This document shows, piece after piece, positions 52,830 to 61,628 of a DNA stretch of 64,000 nucleotides. Where the stretch lies: positions 1-64,000 of the forward strand of contig CAZIUI010000005.1 of assembly GCA_964542585.1 (NCBI GenBank). Direction: 5' to 3'. A model generated the notes under the pieces. The model did not search any database. It was not told where the DNA came from and saw nothing but the letters and a program-made list of their open reading frames with translations. This DNA is from CAYYUA01 sp964542585 (GTDB lineage Bacteria; Bacteroidota; Bacteroidia; CAILMK01; CAYYUA01). Both the position numbers and the translations under genes were made by a program. How positions within the stretch are numbered: position 1 is the stretch's first letter; each line of letters begins with the position of its first letter.

Positions 52830-55133
52830 CTAATGTCGAATAAAACGTTTGGTAAACTGATTTTTATTACCCTGTACCTCTACTAAATAAAAACCCTCGT
52901 CCAGGTTTTTGACATCTAAGCTAAAACCTTCTGACTGGTAGCCATTTATTTCCTTTTGCATCATGCGCTGACCTTTAGCGCTGTATACGGTAATTCTGAT
53001 ATCCTGTCGTCTAGGTAGTTCCAAATCAGCTTGAAGCTGCTGTTGTCCAACTGGATTCGGACTTATCTTAAAAGACTTCTGAGCCTTAGCTTGTTCTTGC
53101 TGATTTAACGTATAGCCCACTGTAAAGGCTTTGCGGACTTGCCGTCCAAAATTAGGTTCAAGGGATCCATTCTGAAGGGGGAGTGCGTTATTATATTCAA
53201 CAAACCTAGCAGTACCGTCCGATTCATCATTTGCAAAAAAGCTAAGCCCATCACCTTGCCCTCTATTGTCTCCCTTATTGGGAAGATCTTCAAGGATGAA
53301 TTCATAACAGCCAGGGGATAAATCAAAAGTGTCTATATGAATGGTATTTGGCTGAAATTGGGTACGTTTTCGGATAATGTTACCATTTTTTCGTTTAAGG
53401 ACGTAGGAAGTCTCATCCGGCTGATTGTTGGTCCGCAACCTTAAACGGAACTGGCTTGGGAATCGGGTTACTGCATCATAATTGGAAGTAGCCAGGTTAT
53501 TGTGTTTGTACTCATCGGCTTCTCCATTAGGATTGCTAACCTTAACCCTAAATTTGCCCTTATCCTCATACATAGCACCCCAGTTACCAACGCCTTGTAA
53601 GGTCACCGTGTCCCTTTCCATAAATTCCAGGTTACCGTTCCATTCATAATTTTTGGTATAGGTATTCTCGGAACCATACCTTATGGTGGTACTCGTTATG
53701 GGATTGGCTCCCCGGTTTTCGATTACAACAATCGGATTTCCGCAAGTGGGATTGAAGCGACTCTGGTTGGCTTGGTCATTAGGAGCGATGATACGCCTTA
53801 CAGCAATGTCACGATCAAAGTTTTTATCCCCATAGGTGATCACCTGAGCGTCAATAACCCAGCGAGGATCGGTGTAGTTGTTCGTGTCCGGGCTGTCCCC
53901 ATCCCCATCCAGGTCTCTGTTGAATACAGGTAATTCAAACTGGTGGTCTTCAATTTCCATTTTGGTAGAAAATTGCTGGCCTGGGGTAACCTTTCTGGTT
54001 ATTTCAAAATCAGAGGGATAGGATTCGGTACCCGGGCACCAATTGGACCTTGAAAATATCCAGGTACCGGTTTGCGGATAAACAGGCGTCCTGTCACAGT
54101 CATTACGCCAAGGAACATTTTGGCCTACTTTGTCGCCATCTACAAACACTTTATACCACTTTCGGCAGAATTCTGAACAGTTAGCTCCCGATTCTCCAAA
54201 GCCGTGTCCTTTCATGCTAACACGGACCTTAGCTTCTTTGGCATCTTGCGGCATAGTGAAATCCTTGGCAACTAGCCGATCATTGTTTATGTCTGAGGTG
54301 TCAAAGCTGTAATACCACCCGCGTGCCGGGCTTTTGTAAATATTCTGCACAGTAAGCGGATCCCTGGGCGGTGTGCCTTCTATCATGATGAATTTCAGCT
54401 TAATGGTAAAACCATCACGAGGACCCCGATAAAAAGCCCGAAGCCGCTGTTTGCCTTTCAAAAGCTCTTGATAATCGGTAACGTCAAATAGCCATGGATA
54501 AGTCCAGCCTTTTTGTTTTCTGCCCGAATAAGGAGTAGCAGCTCGCCCGATCTCTATGGGCTCTCCATAAATGGTTTCAACCTTGTTGGTAATCGTGGTA
54601 TCAGCGTTTGGTTGATGGGTAGCTACTGTGTCCCCTTGTTGATTCACATCGTTAATGGCCTTATTAGCATTCCATACCTCCTTTTGCCGAATAGGCTCCT
54701 CGGGACTGCGGTTATAAAATTTTAATTGAACAGGATCAACTTTTGTGGAGTCTACTACAGATCCGCTAGCGTAGATGTAACGATAAACCGGGGAGTTACT
54801 GTAAGCTAAAGTATCCAGGATTTTATCACCAGCACGGAAATCCGGAAGGTAAGTCTCTCGTCCGCTGGAGTCGTAAACTGCAAATTTTGTTGTATAATCC
54901 CATTGACTGCACCCTTGTGCAGGACAACCTAAGGTGGCTTTAAGCCAAATTCGCTGGTAAGTTTTATCGTTATCAGGAAAATTGGCTGATGTAAAATATC
55001 CTCCAAAACCACTCCAGTGAATGGTATCTTTGGCCGTCACAATGGTAGTATCACCAGGAGCTGCTTGCGTGCTGTAGCTCATTCCTACTAATAACCAGCA
55101 CATCCAAAAAATCCGTAACCAGTTTTTCATCAT
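52830..55133 (-). CDS. PNGase F-like secreted protein with T9SS type-A sorting domain
   Basis: A 767-residue exported protein. A signal peptide (cut near TQAAPG) is followed by a PNGase F-like N-domain (TYQRIWLKATLGCPAQGCSQWDYT) and C-domain (MKGHGFGESGANCSEFC and GTWIFSRSNWCPG). CARDB-like stretches follow, then a ~75-residue T9SS type-A sorting domain (FKISPNPVGQQQL ... EGFYLVEVQG). PNGase F removes N-glycans; whether all catalytic acids remain was not checked. It is monocistronic. ATG 55133 is preferred to GTG 55160. Confidence 0.85.
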   Translation of the reverse strand: MMKNWLRIFWMCWLLVGMSYSTQAAPGDTTIVTAKDTIHWSGFGGYFTSANFPDNDKTYQRIWLKATLGCPAQGCSQWDYTTKFAVYDSSGRETYLPDFRAGDKILDTLAYSNSPVYRYIYASGSVVDSTKVDPVQLKFYNRSPEEPIRQKEVWNANKAINDVNQQGDTVATHQPNADTTITNKVETIYGEPIEIGRAATPYSGRKQKGWTYPWLFDVTDYQELLKGKQRLRAFYRGPRDGFTIKLKFIMIEGTPPRDPLTVQNIYKSPARGWYYSFDTSDINNDRLVAKDFTMPQDAKEAKVRVSMKGHGFGESGANCSEFCRKWYKVFVDGDKVGQNVPWRNDCDRTPVYPQTGTWIFSRSNWCPGTESYPSDFEITRKVTPGQQFSTKMEIEDHQFELPVFNRDLDGDGDSPDTNNYTDPRWVIDAQVITYGDKNFDRDIAVRRIIAPNDQANQSRFNPTCGNPIVVIENRGANPITSTTIRYGSENTYTKNYEWNGNLEFMERDTVTLQGVGNWGAMYEDKGKFRVKVSNPNGEADEYKHNNLATSNYDAVTRFPSQFRLRLRTNNQPDETSYVLKRKNGNIIRKRTQFQPNTIHIDTFDLSPGCYEFILEDLPNKGDNRGQGDGLSFFANDESDGTARFVEYNNALPLQNGSLEPNFGRQVRKAFTVGYTLNQQEQAKAQKSFKISPNPVGQQQLQADLELPRRQDIRITVYSAKGQRMMQKEINGYQSEGFSLDVKNLDEGFYLVEVQGNKNQFTKRFIRH

Positions 55134-55260
55134 AAGTCTGCTCTTGTTTTTTAAAGACACCGCTAAGTTAAAGAATTGTTAAAGTAGATGAGGATTCATC
55201 GTCTCAACTTTTTGTTCAAGGCCTAGTTTTAAAAAAATCACCCTATATTAAGCCAAGCCT

Positions 55261-56721
55261 ATGAGGAAAGATCTTGATACATTATCCAAAATTGCAAAGC
55301 AGCTAGAGCTTTCATCTGAAAGAAGGGAGGAAATGATGCGGCAGGCTCAAACCTATGCCGGAGCGTACCTTGATGAGCAAGCTTCCTTTCCGATGTATCA
55401 GCATACGCCTAACCGAGCTGCTGGCCTGCTTAATTATCAGATCCGGGAAAATGGCGCAACGATGGAACACCTGCTGAGCATATTGGATACCTATGTGGAT
55501 AAAGATGGACTGAATGCCACCGGTGGTAAGCATATGGCCTATATTCCAGCGGGTGGCCTATTTACTGGGGCGGTTGGGGATTTCCTGGGAGCTGTTACCA
55601 ATCGCTATGCAGGGGTCTTTTTCGCAAATCCTGGAGCTGTACGTATGGAAAACATGCTTATCCGTTGGATGCGTGACATGGTTGGTTTTCCAGAAACAGC
55701 GGGCGGGCATCTGGCTTCTGGTGGTTCTATTGCCAGCCTTTCTGCGATTGTCACTGCCAGGGACACCAAGGGCTTAAAGGGTCGTGATTTTGAACGAACC
55801 GTGGTGTATCTGACGGACCAAACCCATCATGCTATTCACAAAGCGCTCAGGATTGCCGGACTTACTGAGGCTATTATCCGGGAAGTTCCTATGGATCAGG
55901 AATTTCGGATGCAAACAGTAGACTTGGAATCTCAAATTGAAGCTGATCAAAACAGGGGCTTGCTACCTTGGTTAATTGTAGGCTCGGCCGGGACTACAGA
56001 TGCCGGTGCCATTGATCCGTTGATCGAAATTGGAAAGGTTGCTAACAAATATCATTTGTGGTTTCATGTGGATGCTGCCTATGGCGGATTTTTCCTGCTG
56101 AGCGAAACCGGGAAAGCAAGTATTCAAGGAGTAGACCAGGCTGACTCAATTGTTATGGATCCTCATAAGGGACTCTTCCTCCCTTATGGCATTGGAGCAG
56201 TATTGGTGAAAGAGGGTGATCAGCTGAATCGCAGCCATTATTATTCCGCTAATTATATGCAGGATTCGGTGGAAGCAAACGAAGAAGTTTCCCCATCAGA
56301 AGTTTCACCGGAACTCACCAAACATTTCCGGGGCCTGCGGATGTGGTTGTCGTTGCAATACTTTGGGCTAGAACCTTTCCGGGCTGCCTTGGAAGAAAAA
56401 ATTCAACTTGCCCGGTATTTTTACAAAGCCCTTGAAACCAGACCAGGATTTGAGCTGGGCCCGGAGCCTGCCTTATCTGTGGTTCTTTTTCGCTATGTGC
56501 CAAAACAAGCTGATGCCAACACCTTCAATCAAAATCTGATTCAAAGTCTACAGGCGGGCGGGCAGGTCTTTTTGTCATCTACAAAAGTGCAAGAGCACTT
56601 TTTCTTAAGAGTGGCCATCCTTTCGTTCAGAACCCATAAACAAGAGGTGGACGAGGCGCTGGCTGCCCTTGACGAAGCTATTGCCACCTTGAAGGTTGAA
56701 TTAGAGCCGGAGGTTAACTAA
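55261..56721 (+). CDS. Group II PLP-dependent decarboxylase
   Basis: A 486-residue PLP enzyme of the aromatic-L-amino-acid/glutamate decarboxylase family (PF00282). PLP lysine is K303 in VMDPHKGLFLPYG. The cofactor aspartate is in WFHVDAAYGG. GGSIASLSAIV and SAGTTDAGAID are family motifs. Substrate is unknown: diaminobutyrate, tyrosine or tryptophan decarboxylases all fit. The last eight bases overlap the convergent HMA-domain gene. Confidence 0.9.
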   Translation: MRKDLDTLSKIAKQLELSSERREEMMRQAQTYAGAYLDEQASFPMYQHTPNRAAGLLNYQIRENGATMEHLLSILDTYVDKDGLNATGGKHMAYIPAGGLFTGAVGDFLGAVTNRYAGVFFANPGAVRMENMLIRWMRDMVGFPETAGGHLASGGSIASLSAIVTARDTKGLKGRDFERTVVYLTDQTHHAIHKALRIAGLTEAIIREVPMDQEFRMQTVDLESQIEADQNRGLLPWLIVGSAGTTDAGAIDPLIEIGKVANKYHLWFHVDAAYGGFFLLSETGKASIQGVDQADSIVMDPHKGLFLPYGIGAVLVKEGDQLNRSHYYSANYMQDSVEANEEVSPSEVSPELTKHFRGLRMWLSLQYFGLEPFRAALEEKIQLARYFYKALETRPGFELGPEPALSVVLFRYVPKQADANTFNQNLIQSLQAGGQVFLSSTKVQEHFFLRVAILSFRTHKQEVDEALAALDEAIATLKVELEPEVN

Positions 56722-56941
56722 AAATCCGTTTAAAAATATTGGATTTGACGGGCTCTATTTGGTACCCAGCTGCTTTAACCGCTTTCTGAATGGCCTCCGA
56801 GGATACCTTGCCTTCTACAGTTAAGTATTTCTTAGGGTTTTGGGTATCCACGTGCCAATTACGCACACCTTCTAATTCATCCAGATAAGGCTGAACTGCC
56901 GCAATGCATCCACCGCAGTTAATATTGGTCTTAAATTTCAT
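56714..56941 (-). CDS. Heavy-metal-associated (HMA) domain protein
   Basis: A 75-residue single HMA domain. Metal-binding cysteines are C9 and C12 in NINCGGCIAAV, followed by the betaalphabeta pattern to GYQIEPV. It resembles CopZ-like copper chaperones, but the first position before the motif is N, not the usual M/GM. No P-type ATPase is nearby. Cytosolic. It overlaps the decarboxylase end by eight bases. Confidence 0.88.
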   Translation of the reverse strand: MKFKTNINCGGCIAAVQPYLDELEGVRNWHVDTQNPKKYLTVEGKVSSEAIQKAVKAAGYQIEPVKSNIFKRIFS

Positions 56942-56991
56942 CAGCTTTTTTTACGTTAACTAAAAGCAGGAAGTTTTCATTCCGTTAGCTT

Positions 56992-58029
56992 TTACCGCTT
57001 AGGAAATATTCGGATTTTAGCATCGGAACCCTTTTGCTTAACGGCTCTGAACATACCAGAGGTGTTGAACGGCATGGCAACATTACCGGCCGTATCCAAT
57101 GCTATGAGGCCGCCTTTCCCACCGGCTTGCGTTAAGGATTGACGAATAAGGGTTTTAGCAGCTTCTTGCAGATCAAGATCCTGATAAGCCATGCGGGCAG
57201 CAACATCATAAGCGATCAGATGACGCATAAAGAACTCCCCATTGCCAGTTGCAGAGACGGCACAGGTGGCATTATCCGCATAAGTGCCGGCACCAATTGT
57301 TGGGGAATCCCCAACGCGGCCAGGAGCTTTACCACTTAGACCTCCTGTAGAAGTGCCTGCTACCAGGTTCCCTTGTTTGTCCAAAGCTACGGCACCAACG
57401 GTTCCCAAGTGCTGAATAGCCGCCCCATCGTGATTGGTGGTATGGTTATTACTTTGGTGGTAAGAGCGTGCTCTGGCATTTGTTACAAGGTAAGCCGAGT
57501 CAACTGGCTTGATGCCTTGTGCTAAGGCAAATTCGCGAGCCCTGTTAGCTACCAGCATTACATGCCTCGATGAATCCAGAACCGCACGAGCACCTGATAT
57601 GGGTTGGCGTATGTTGGCTACGGATGCTAAAGCTCCTGCTTGTTTATTTTTACCCTTCATGATGGCTGCATCCATCCGAATGTTCCCGTTGGCATTCAGC
57701 ACCGAGCCCCGACCGGCATTGAATAACGAATCGTTTTCTAATACGTTTATGGTCTGTTCAACAGCATCTACAGCTTTTCCGTCATTCTTTAAAACACCGT
57801 AACCTTGACGGAGGGCTTTTTTGAGGTGTTTTTTGTAACGCTTACGCTCTGCCGTTTCTAAATCCGAACGATTGATAGCTCCGGCACCGCCATGTAGCAC
57901 CAAAGTAATACCTGATTGATCTTTAGTTTGCTTACCTTCATCATTAGCTGGTGCCTGTTGACAGGCTGTTAGGCTGGTACCTAAGAAAATTAAAGTTAAA
58001 AAGTAGCGTGTTAGCATGGCTATCATCAT
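56992..58029 (-). CDS. Isoaspartyl peptidase/type-2 L-asparaginase, lipoprotein form
   Basis: A 345-residue Ntn hydrolase. The catalytic threonine is in HLGTVGAVALD, the new N-terminus after self-cleavage, followed by GTSTGGLSGKAPGRVGDSP. LHGGAGAI opens the domain. Lipobox SLTAC (C23) places it on an envelope membrane, unlike the cytosolic E. coli IaaA. Starts at ATG 58029; 58017 is also possible, and the TTG at 58062 is rejected. Roles: release of ammonia from asparagine or clearing isoaspartyl dipeptides. Confidence 0.9.
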   Translation of the reverse strand: MMIAMLTRYFLTLIFLGTSLTACQQAPANDEGKQTKDQSGITLVLHGGAGAINRSDLETAERKRYKKHLKKALRQGYGVLKNDGKAVDAVEQTINVLENDSLFNAGRGSVLNANGNIRMDAAIMKGKNKQAGALASVANIRQPISGARAVLDSSRHVMLVANRAREFALAQGIKPVDSAYLVTNARARSYHQSNNHTTNHDGAAIQHLGTVGAVALDKQGNLVAGTSTGGLSGKAPGRVGDSPTIGAGTYADNATCAVSATGNGEFFMRHLIAYDVAARMAYQDLDLQEAAKTLIRQSLTQAGGKGGLIALDTAGNVAMPFNTSGMFRAVKQKGSDAKIRIFPKR

Positions 58030-58075
58030 TTTGATAGGGTGTGGCTGAGGAAGATGGTTCAAGGTACTAAATTCC

Positions 58076-58083
58076 TATTTTTG
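58076..58083 (+). promoter_or_regulatory. Putative -7 box for zinc-ribbon gene
   Basis: TATTTTTG, a TAnnTTTG match, 28 bases before the ATG at 58111. Confidence 0.4.
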
Positions 58084-58110
58084 ATCTGACTTCTAAAAAT
58101 ACTTCTAGCT

Positions 58111-58260
58111 ATGAAGCAGCAAGCCCCATGTCCATTTTGCGGTCAGTTTGCTGGCTATGTGTTCGTGCATGGCCATTATCAGTGTAACAATTGCGGACAG
58201 AATGTGATGCCGTGCTGTGAAGGCCCCGGCCGCTGTTCTGGGATTTTGATCCTGTTGTAA
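58111..58260 (+). CDS. Small zinc-ribbon protein, 49 residues
   Basis: A very short gene read directly from the sequence, ATG 58111 to TAA 58260. The product has CPFCG (C7, C10) and CNNCG (C25, C28) pairs for a zinc ribbon, then PCCEGPGRC with three more cysteines: seven cysteines in 49 residues. The strongly patterned composition, the upstream TATTTTTG box and the tight fit before the ABC gene (32-base gap) support it as real. The antisense frame over it is a shadow. Function unknown; probably binds zinc or another metal in the cytosol. Confidence 0.75.
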   Translation: MKQQAPCPFCGQFAGYVFVHGHYQCNNCGQNVMPCCEGPGRCSGILILL

Positions 58261-58292
58261 CTTTTGAATCGGACCCCTATTAAACACAGCTT

Positions 58293-59192
58293 ATGAGAGA
58301 AGTCCTGACTACGGATCAGCTTACCAAAATCTACGGCAGCGTCCAGGCCGTATCTAATTTGAGCTTGCAGGTGGAGGAAGGAGCTGTTTATGGATTGCTC
58401 GGCCCTAATGGCAGTGGTAAGACCACAACCCTGGGGATGTTGCTAGGTATCACCAACCCTACTAGCGGAAGCTACCAATGGTTTGGACAATCCCCAAGTG
58501 CAGAGATTAGAAAGCAACTGGGCGCTGTCCTTGAGTCCCCAAATTTTTACCCTTTCCTTACCGCTTACCAAAACTTGAAAGTTGTATGTGAGATCAAGGA
58601 AATACCCGTAAGTCGCATACCTGAAGTGATGGCTTTTGTAAACTTGGAGGGCTGGGAACATAAGCGATTCAAAACCTTCTCTACGGGGATGAAACAGCGC
58701 TTGGCTATAGCAAGTGGTCTGCTTAATGATCCCGAAGTGTTGATCCTGGATGAGCCCACCAATGGTTTGGATCCCCAAGGTATTGCAGAAGTTAGGGAAC
58801 TCATCCGGTCGCTTGCCGATAATAAACGTACCATCTTATTAGCTAGCCACCTTTTGGACGAGGTGGAAAAAGTCTGTAGCCATGTTGCTGTGATGCAGCA
58901 AGGTCAATTATTAAAGGCCGGTAAAGTTGCTGAACTTCTAAGCAAGCAACCGCAAGTAGAATTGAACGCTGATGACCGGAGCGCCCTGGAGCAGCAGTTG
59001 AAAGCCATGCCTGAAATTGAACAGATAAATAAGGAAGATCAATGTTTGGTGGTAACCACGAGCAACAATTTAAGCTTGACTTCTCTGAACCAACAGTTAT
59101 TTGATCAAGGGATCGTTTTGAACCATTTACAGCAGCGTTCCCAGAACCTTGAAGAGGAATTCCTCGCCATTACACAATCCCAATATTCATGA
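58293..59192 (+). CDS. ABC transporter ATP-binding protein
   Basis: A 299-residue ATPase. Walker A is GPNGSGKT at 37-44, signature FSTGMKQRL, Walker B VLILDEPTNGLDP. The C-terminal ~90 residues form a small regulatory domain, as in gliding/Na+ exporter-like ATPases (BcrA/CcmA type). It pairs with the following permease, whose start overlaps the stop by four bases. Function as an exporter is inferred from family; substrate unknown. Confidence 0.92.
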   Translation: MREVLTTDQLTKIYGSVQAVSNLSLQVEEGAVYGLLGPNGSGKTTTLGMLLGITNPTSGSYQWFGQSPSAEIRKQLGAVLESPNFYPFLTAYQNLKVVCEIKEIPVSRIPEVMAFVNLEGWEHKRFKTFSTGMKQRLAIASGLLNDPEVLILDEPTNGLDPQGIAEVRELIRSLADNKRTILLASHLLDEVEKVCSHVAVMQQGQLLKAGKVAELLSKQPQVELNADDRSALEQQLKAMPEIEQINKEDQCLVVTTSNNLSLTSLNQQLFDQGIVLNHLQQRSQNLEEEFLAITQSQYS

Positions 59193-59977
59193 AGCGGCTA
59201 TTCGTTACTGAGCTCCTTAAATTACTACCCTTCCGGACATCCTGGGTTGTCGTAGCGCTTTTCATCTTGCTTATTCCTCTTGCTTATGGAATTTTACCTA
59301 CCATTATTCCGTCACAGCTAGGGGTGGATGCGTATGCGATTTACGACTTTGCCAAGATCTGGAATTTCCTGCCTTATGTAAGTGCCTATTTCAGCACCTT
59401 GTTGGGTGTTTTGCTGATCATATCAATCAGTAATGATTTCACCTTTGGTACTTTAAGGCAAAACCTTATTGACGGGTTTAGTCGTAAAGATTGGCTTACC
59501 TCCAAATATTTGCTATCCCTCTTACTAGCAGTAATCGGGACTATTACGGTTATGTTAACGGGCTTGGCGTATGCATCTATCCATGGTGATGAGGGAAGCT
59601 TCTTAGGTAATAATTCCGTTCACCTGTTCATATACCTTATTCAAACGATTGGCATTTTGAGTTTCAGTATCCTTGTGGCTGTGGGCTTTCAGCGCAGTGG
59701 CATCAGCATTGTGCTGTTTTTTCTGTATGCGGTGCTTCTTGAGCCGGCTGTCGGATACCTTCTTCCAAAAGGTTGGAGTTTGTACCTGCCGATGAATACC
59801 ATTAATAACCTTTTACCCTTTCCTATTAACCTTGAGCAGGTCAATTCCGGAAATTCAGCTTCCGCAGTTCGCCTGATTGGTGATCCGCTGATCGATAGCG
59901 CCTTCTTCTTAGCGTTAGCTTACACGGTGGCTTTTGCTGGTGTAAGCTATTGGATTATGACAAAACGTGATCTCTAG
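59189..59977 (+). CDS. ABC transporter permease
   Basis: A 262-residue inner-membrane protein with six hydrophobic helices (~15-35, 66-88, 108-130, 145-165, 170-190, 232-254), ABC-2 type. FTFGTLRQNLIDGFSRKDWL is a typical coupling loop. It overlaps the ATPase gene by four bases (ATGA). Followed by cysH after 41 bases, which has its own promoter-like box. Confidence 0.88.
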   Translation: MKRLFVTELLKLLPFRTSWVVVALFILLIPLAYGILPTIIPSQLGVDAYAIYDFAKIWNFLPYVSAYFSTLLGVLLIISISNDFTFGTLRQNLIDGFSRKDWLTSKYLLSLLLAVIGTITVMLTGLAYASIHGDEGSFLGNNSVHLFIYLIQTIGILSFSILVAVGFQRSGISIVLFFLYAVLLEPAVGYLLPKGWSLYLPMNTINNLLPFPINLEQVNSGNSASAVRLIGDPLIDSAFFLALAYTVAFAGVSYWIMTKRDL

Positions 59978-59989
59978 GCAGACATTGTT

Positions 59990-59997
59990 TACTTTCG
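59990..59997 (+). promoter_or_regulatory. Putative -7 box for cysH
   Basis: TACTTTCG fits the variant TAnnTTCG, 22 bases before the ATG at 60019. Confidence 0.35.
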
Positions 59998-60018
59998 TGG
60001 TGCTTTTAAGAGGAACTT

Positions 60019-60699
60019 ATGGCGTTTGATATTACACCAATTAAAGATCAAATAAAGGCTTACAATGCCCGGGGTTTGAAGTTGTTTGCTACATCTTCTT
60101 TCCAGACCTACAGCATTCCAATGCTCCACATTTTAAGCCGGATTGATCCGGGTATTCCTGTTTATTTCTTAAATACCGGATACCATTTCCCGGAAACCCT
60201 TCGCTTTAAAGAAGAGGTCACCGAAATGTTAGGGTTGAATGTGATAGATTTAAAGCCTGCCATACCCAAAAATTTACAGCGTGATAGCCATGGCCAGCTT
60301 TATTTCGTGTCAGATCCAGACCTTTGCTGCCACATCAACAAAGTTCAGCCTCTGGAACCTGTTTTAGCTGAAAAAGATGTTTGGATAACTGGTGTTCGGC
60401 GGGATCAGAGTGAAAACAGGGAAAGTATGCAAGCAGAGGAGGAAGCCCCTCAAAACACCGTCCGCTACCACCCGATGCTCGGTTTTGATAAACGGATGAT
60501 CGTTCAATACCTGAAGAGCCATAACCTGCCAAGGCATCCTTTGGGCCTTAAAGGATATGTCAGCATTGGATGTGAGCCGTGCACAAAAAAGGTTAGTACG
60601 GATGAGCTGGACAGCGAACGTGATGGCCGCTGGAGTGGATTAAACAAGACTGAATGCGGACTACATACGGAATTAACGAACCATAACGGATCCTCCTAA
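60019..60699 (+). CDS. cysH: APS reductase (assimilatory), CysH family
   Basis: A 226-residue reductase. Four cluster cysteines are present as a CC pair (C103, C104) and CXXC (C185, C188), so it binds [4Fe-4S] and should use APS rather than PAPS. The catalytic cysteine is C213 in TECGLH, and TDELDSERDGRW is the usual tail. It makes sulfite for cysteine synthesis in the cytosol with thioredoxin; trxA lies 1.8 kb downstream on the other strand. cysD/cysN and sulfite reductase genes are not in the window. The stop overlaps the epimerase ATG by one base. Confidence 0.92.
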   Translation: MAFDITPIKDQIKAYNARGLKLFATSSFQTYSIPMLHILSRIDPGIPVYFLNTGYHFPETLRFKEEVTEMLGLNVIDLKPAIPKNLQRDSHGQLYFVSDPDLCCHINKVQPLEPVLAEKDVWITGVRRDQSENRESMQAEEEAPQNTVRYHPMLGFDKRMIVQYLKSHNLPRHPLGLKGYVSIGCEPCTKKVSTDELDSERDGRWSGLNKTECGLHTELTNHNGSS

Positions 60700-61628
60700 T
60701 GAAAGTTCTGGTAACCGGGGGTGCTGGTTATATTGGCACTGAGCTGGTGGAGCGCTTAACACAGGATTCAGAGATAGATGAGGTAATTGTTTATGACAAC
60801 TTAACCCGTAAGAACTACAACCTTTTCCTTTTTCATAACCTGCCGGGCAATAAGGTTCGTTTTATAGAGGGCGATATCCTGGATTCCCGCAGGCTTGGAA
60901 AAGTGGTGCAAGGGGTCGATGCTATCGTGCATCTGGCAGCAAGAGTTACCACTCCTTTTGCTGCTCAAGATCCGCATTTCTTCGAGCAGGTAAACCATTG
61001 GGGAACGGCCGAGCTGGTTTATGCGGTGGAGGAATCAAACGTTAAGCAAGTCATCTATGTCAGTAGTGGTTCTGTTTATGGTTTTTCGGAGGGAATGGTG
61101 GATGAGGCCACAACGCCTGCACCCAAAACTTATTATGGCTCCTCTAAAAAAAGAGGGGAGGAACATCTAGAGCGCCTTAAGGCCAAGTGTAATACCCAGA
61201 TCATACGGCTTGGCAATGTTTATGGGTTTAGCCCAAGCATGCGCTTTGATGCAGTGCTGAACCGCTTCATGTTAGAGGCCAATATGAACAACCGCATCTC
61301 CATCCATGGATCTGGTAAGCAGCAACGCCCCTTCATTCATATTTCACAGGTGGTTGATGCCCTTTCCCAGGTTATTAAAAATGCTATCCCCTCAGGTACC
61401 TATAACTTGGTAGAGCATAACCTCAGTGTCCTGGACATTGTGGATAACTTGAAAGCGCTTTATCCGAACCTGGAAACGCTTCATGTCAATCAGCACCTGG
61501 ATCTTATGGAGCTTCAGATCAACCCGGATACAAGCCTTAAGGAGAAATTGAACTGGGTAACAACGGACCTGCCAACAGCGCTGAAGGAGTTTAAGCAGCA
61601 TTTTGGCCTGCATCCAAAGACCAGCTAA
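60699..61628 (+). CDS. NAD-dependent sugar epimerase/dehydratase
   Basis: A 309-residue extended SDR enzyme. The NAD loop is VTGGAGYIGTELVE (5-18) and the catalytic tyrosine-lysine is in YYGSSKKRGEE. A serine in VSSGSVYG completes the triad. It resembles nucleotide-sugar epimerases (UDP-glucose or dTDP types). It is coupled to cysH (TAATG) and overlaps the next gene by about 26 bases. Likely glycan precursor synthesis. Confidence 0.88.
   Translation: MKVLVTGGAGYIGTELVERLTQDSEIDEVIVYDNLTRKNYNLFLFHNLPGNKVRFIEGDILDSRRLGKVVQGVDAIVHLAARVTTPFAAQDPHFFEQVNHWGTAELVYAVEESNVKQVIYVSSGSVYGFSEGMVDEATTPAPKTYYGSSKKRGEEHLERLKAKCNTQIIRLGNVYGFSPSMRFDAVLNRFMLEANMNNRISIHGSGKQQRPFIHISQVVDALSQVIKNAIPSGTYNLVEHNLSVLDIVDNLKALYPNLETLHVNQHLDLMELQINPDTSLKEKLNWVTTDLPTALKEFKQHFGLHPKTS

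Noticed and set aside
58105..58287. Minus-strand 60-residue frame
   Set aside because: The plus-strand zinc-ribbon gene explains the same bases with a far better protein pattern.
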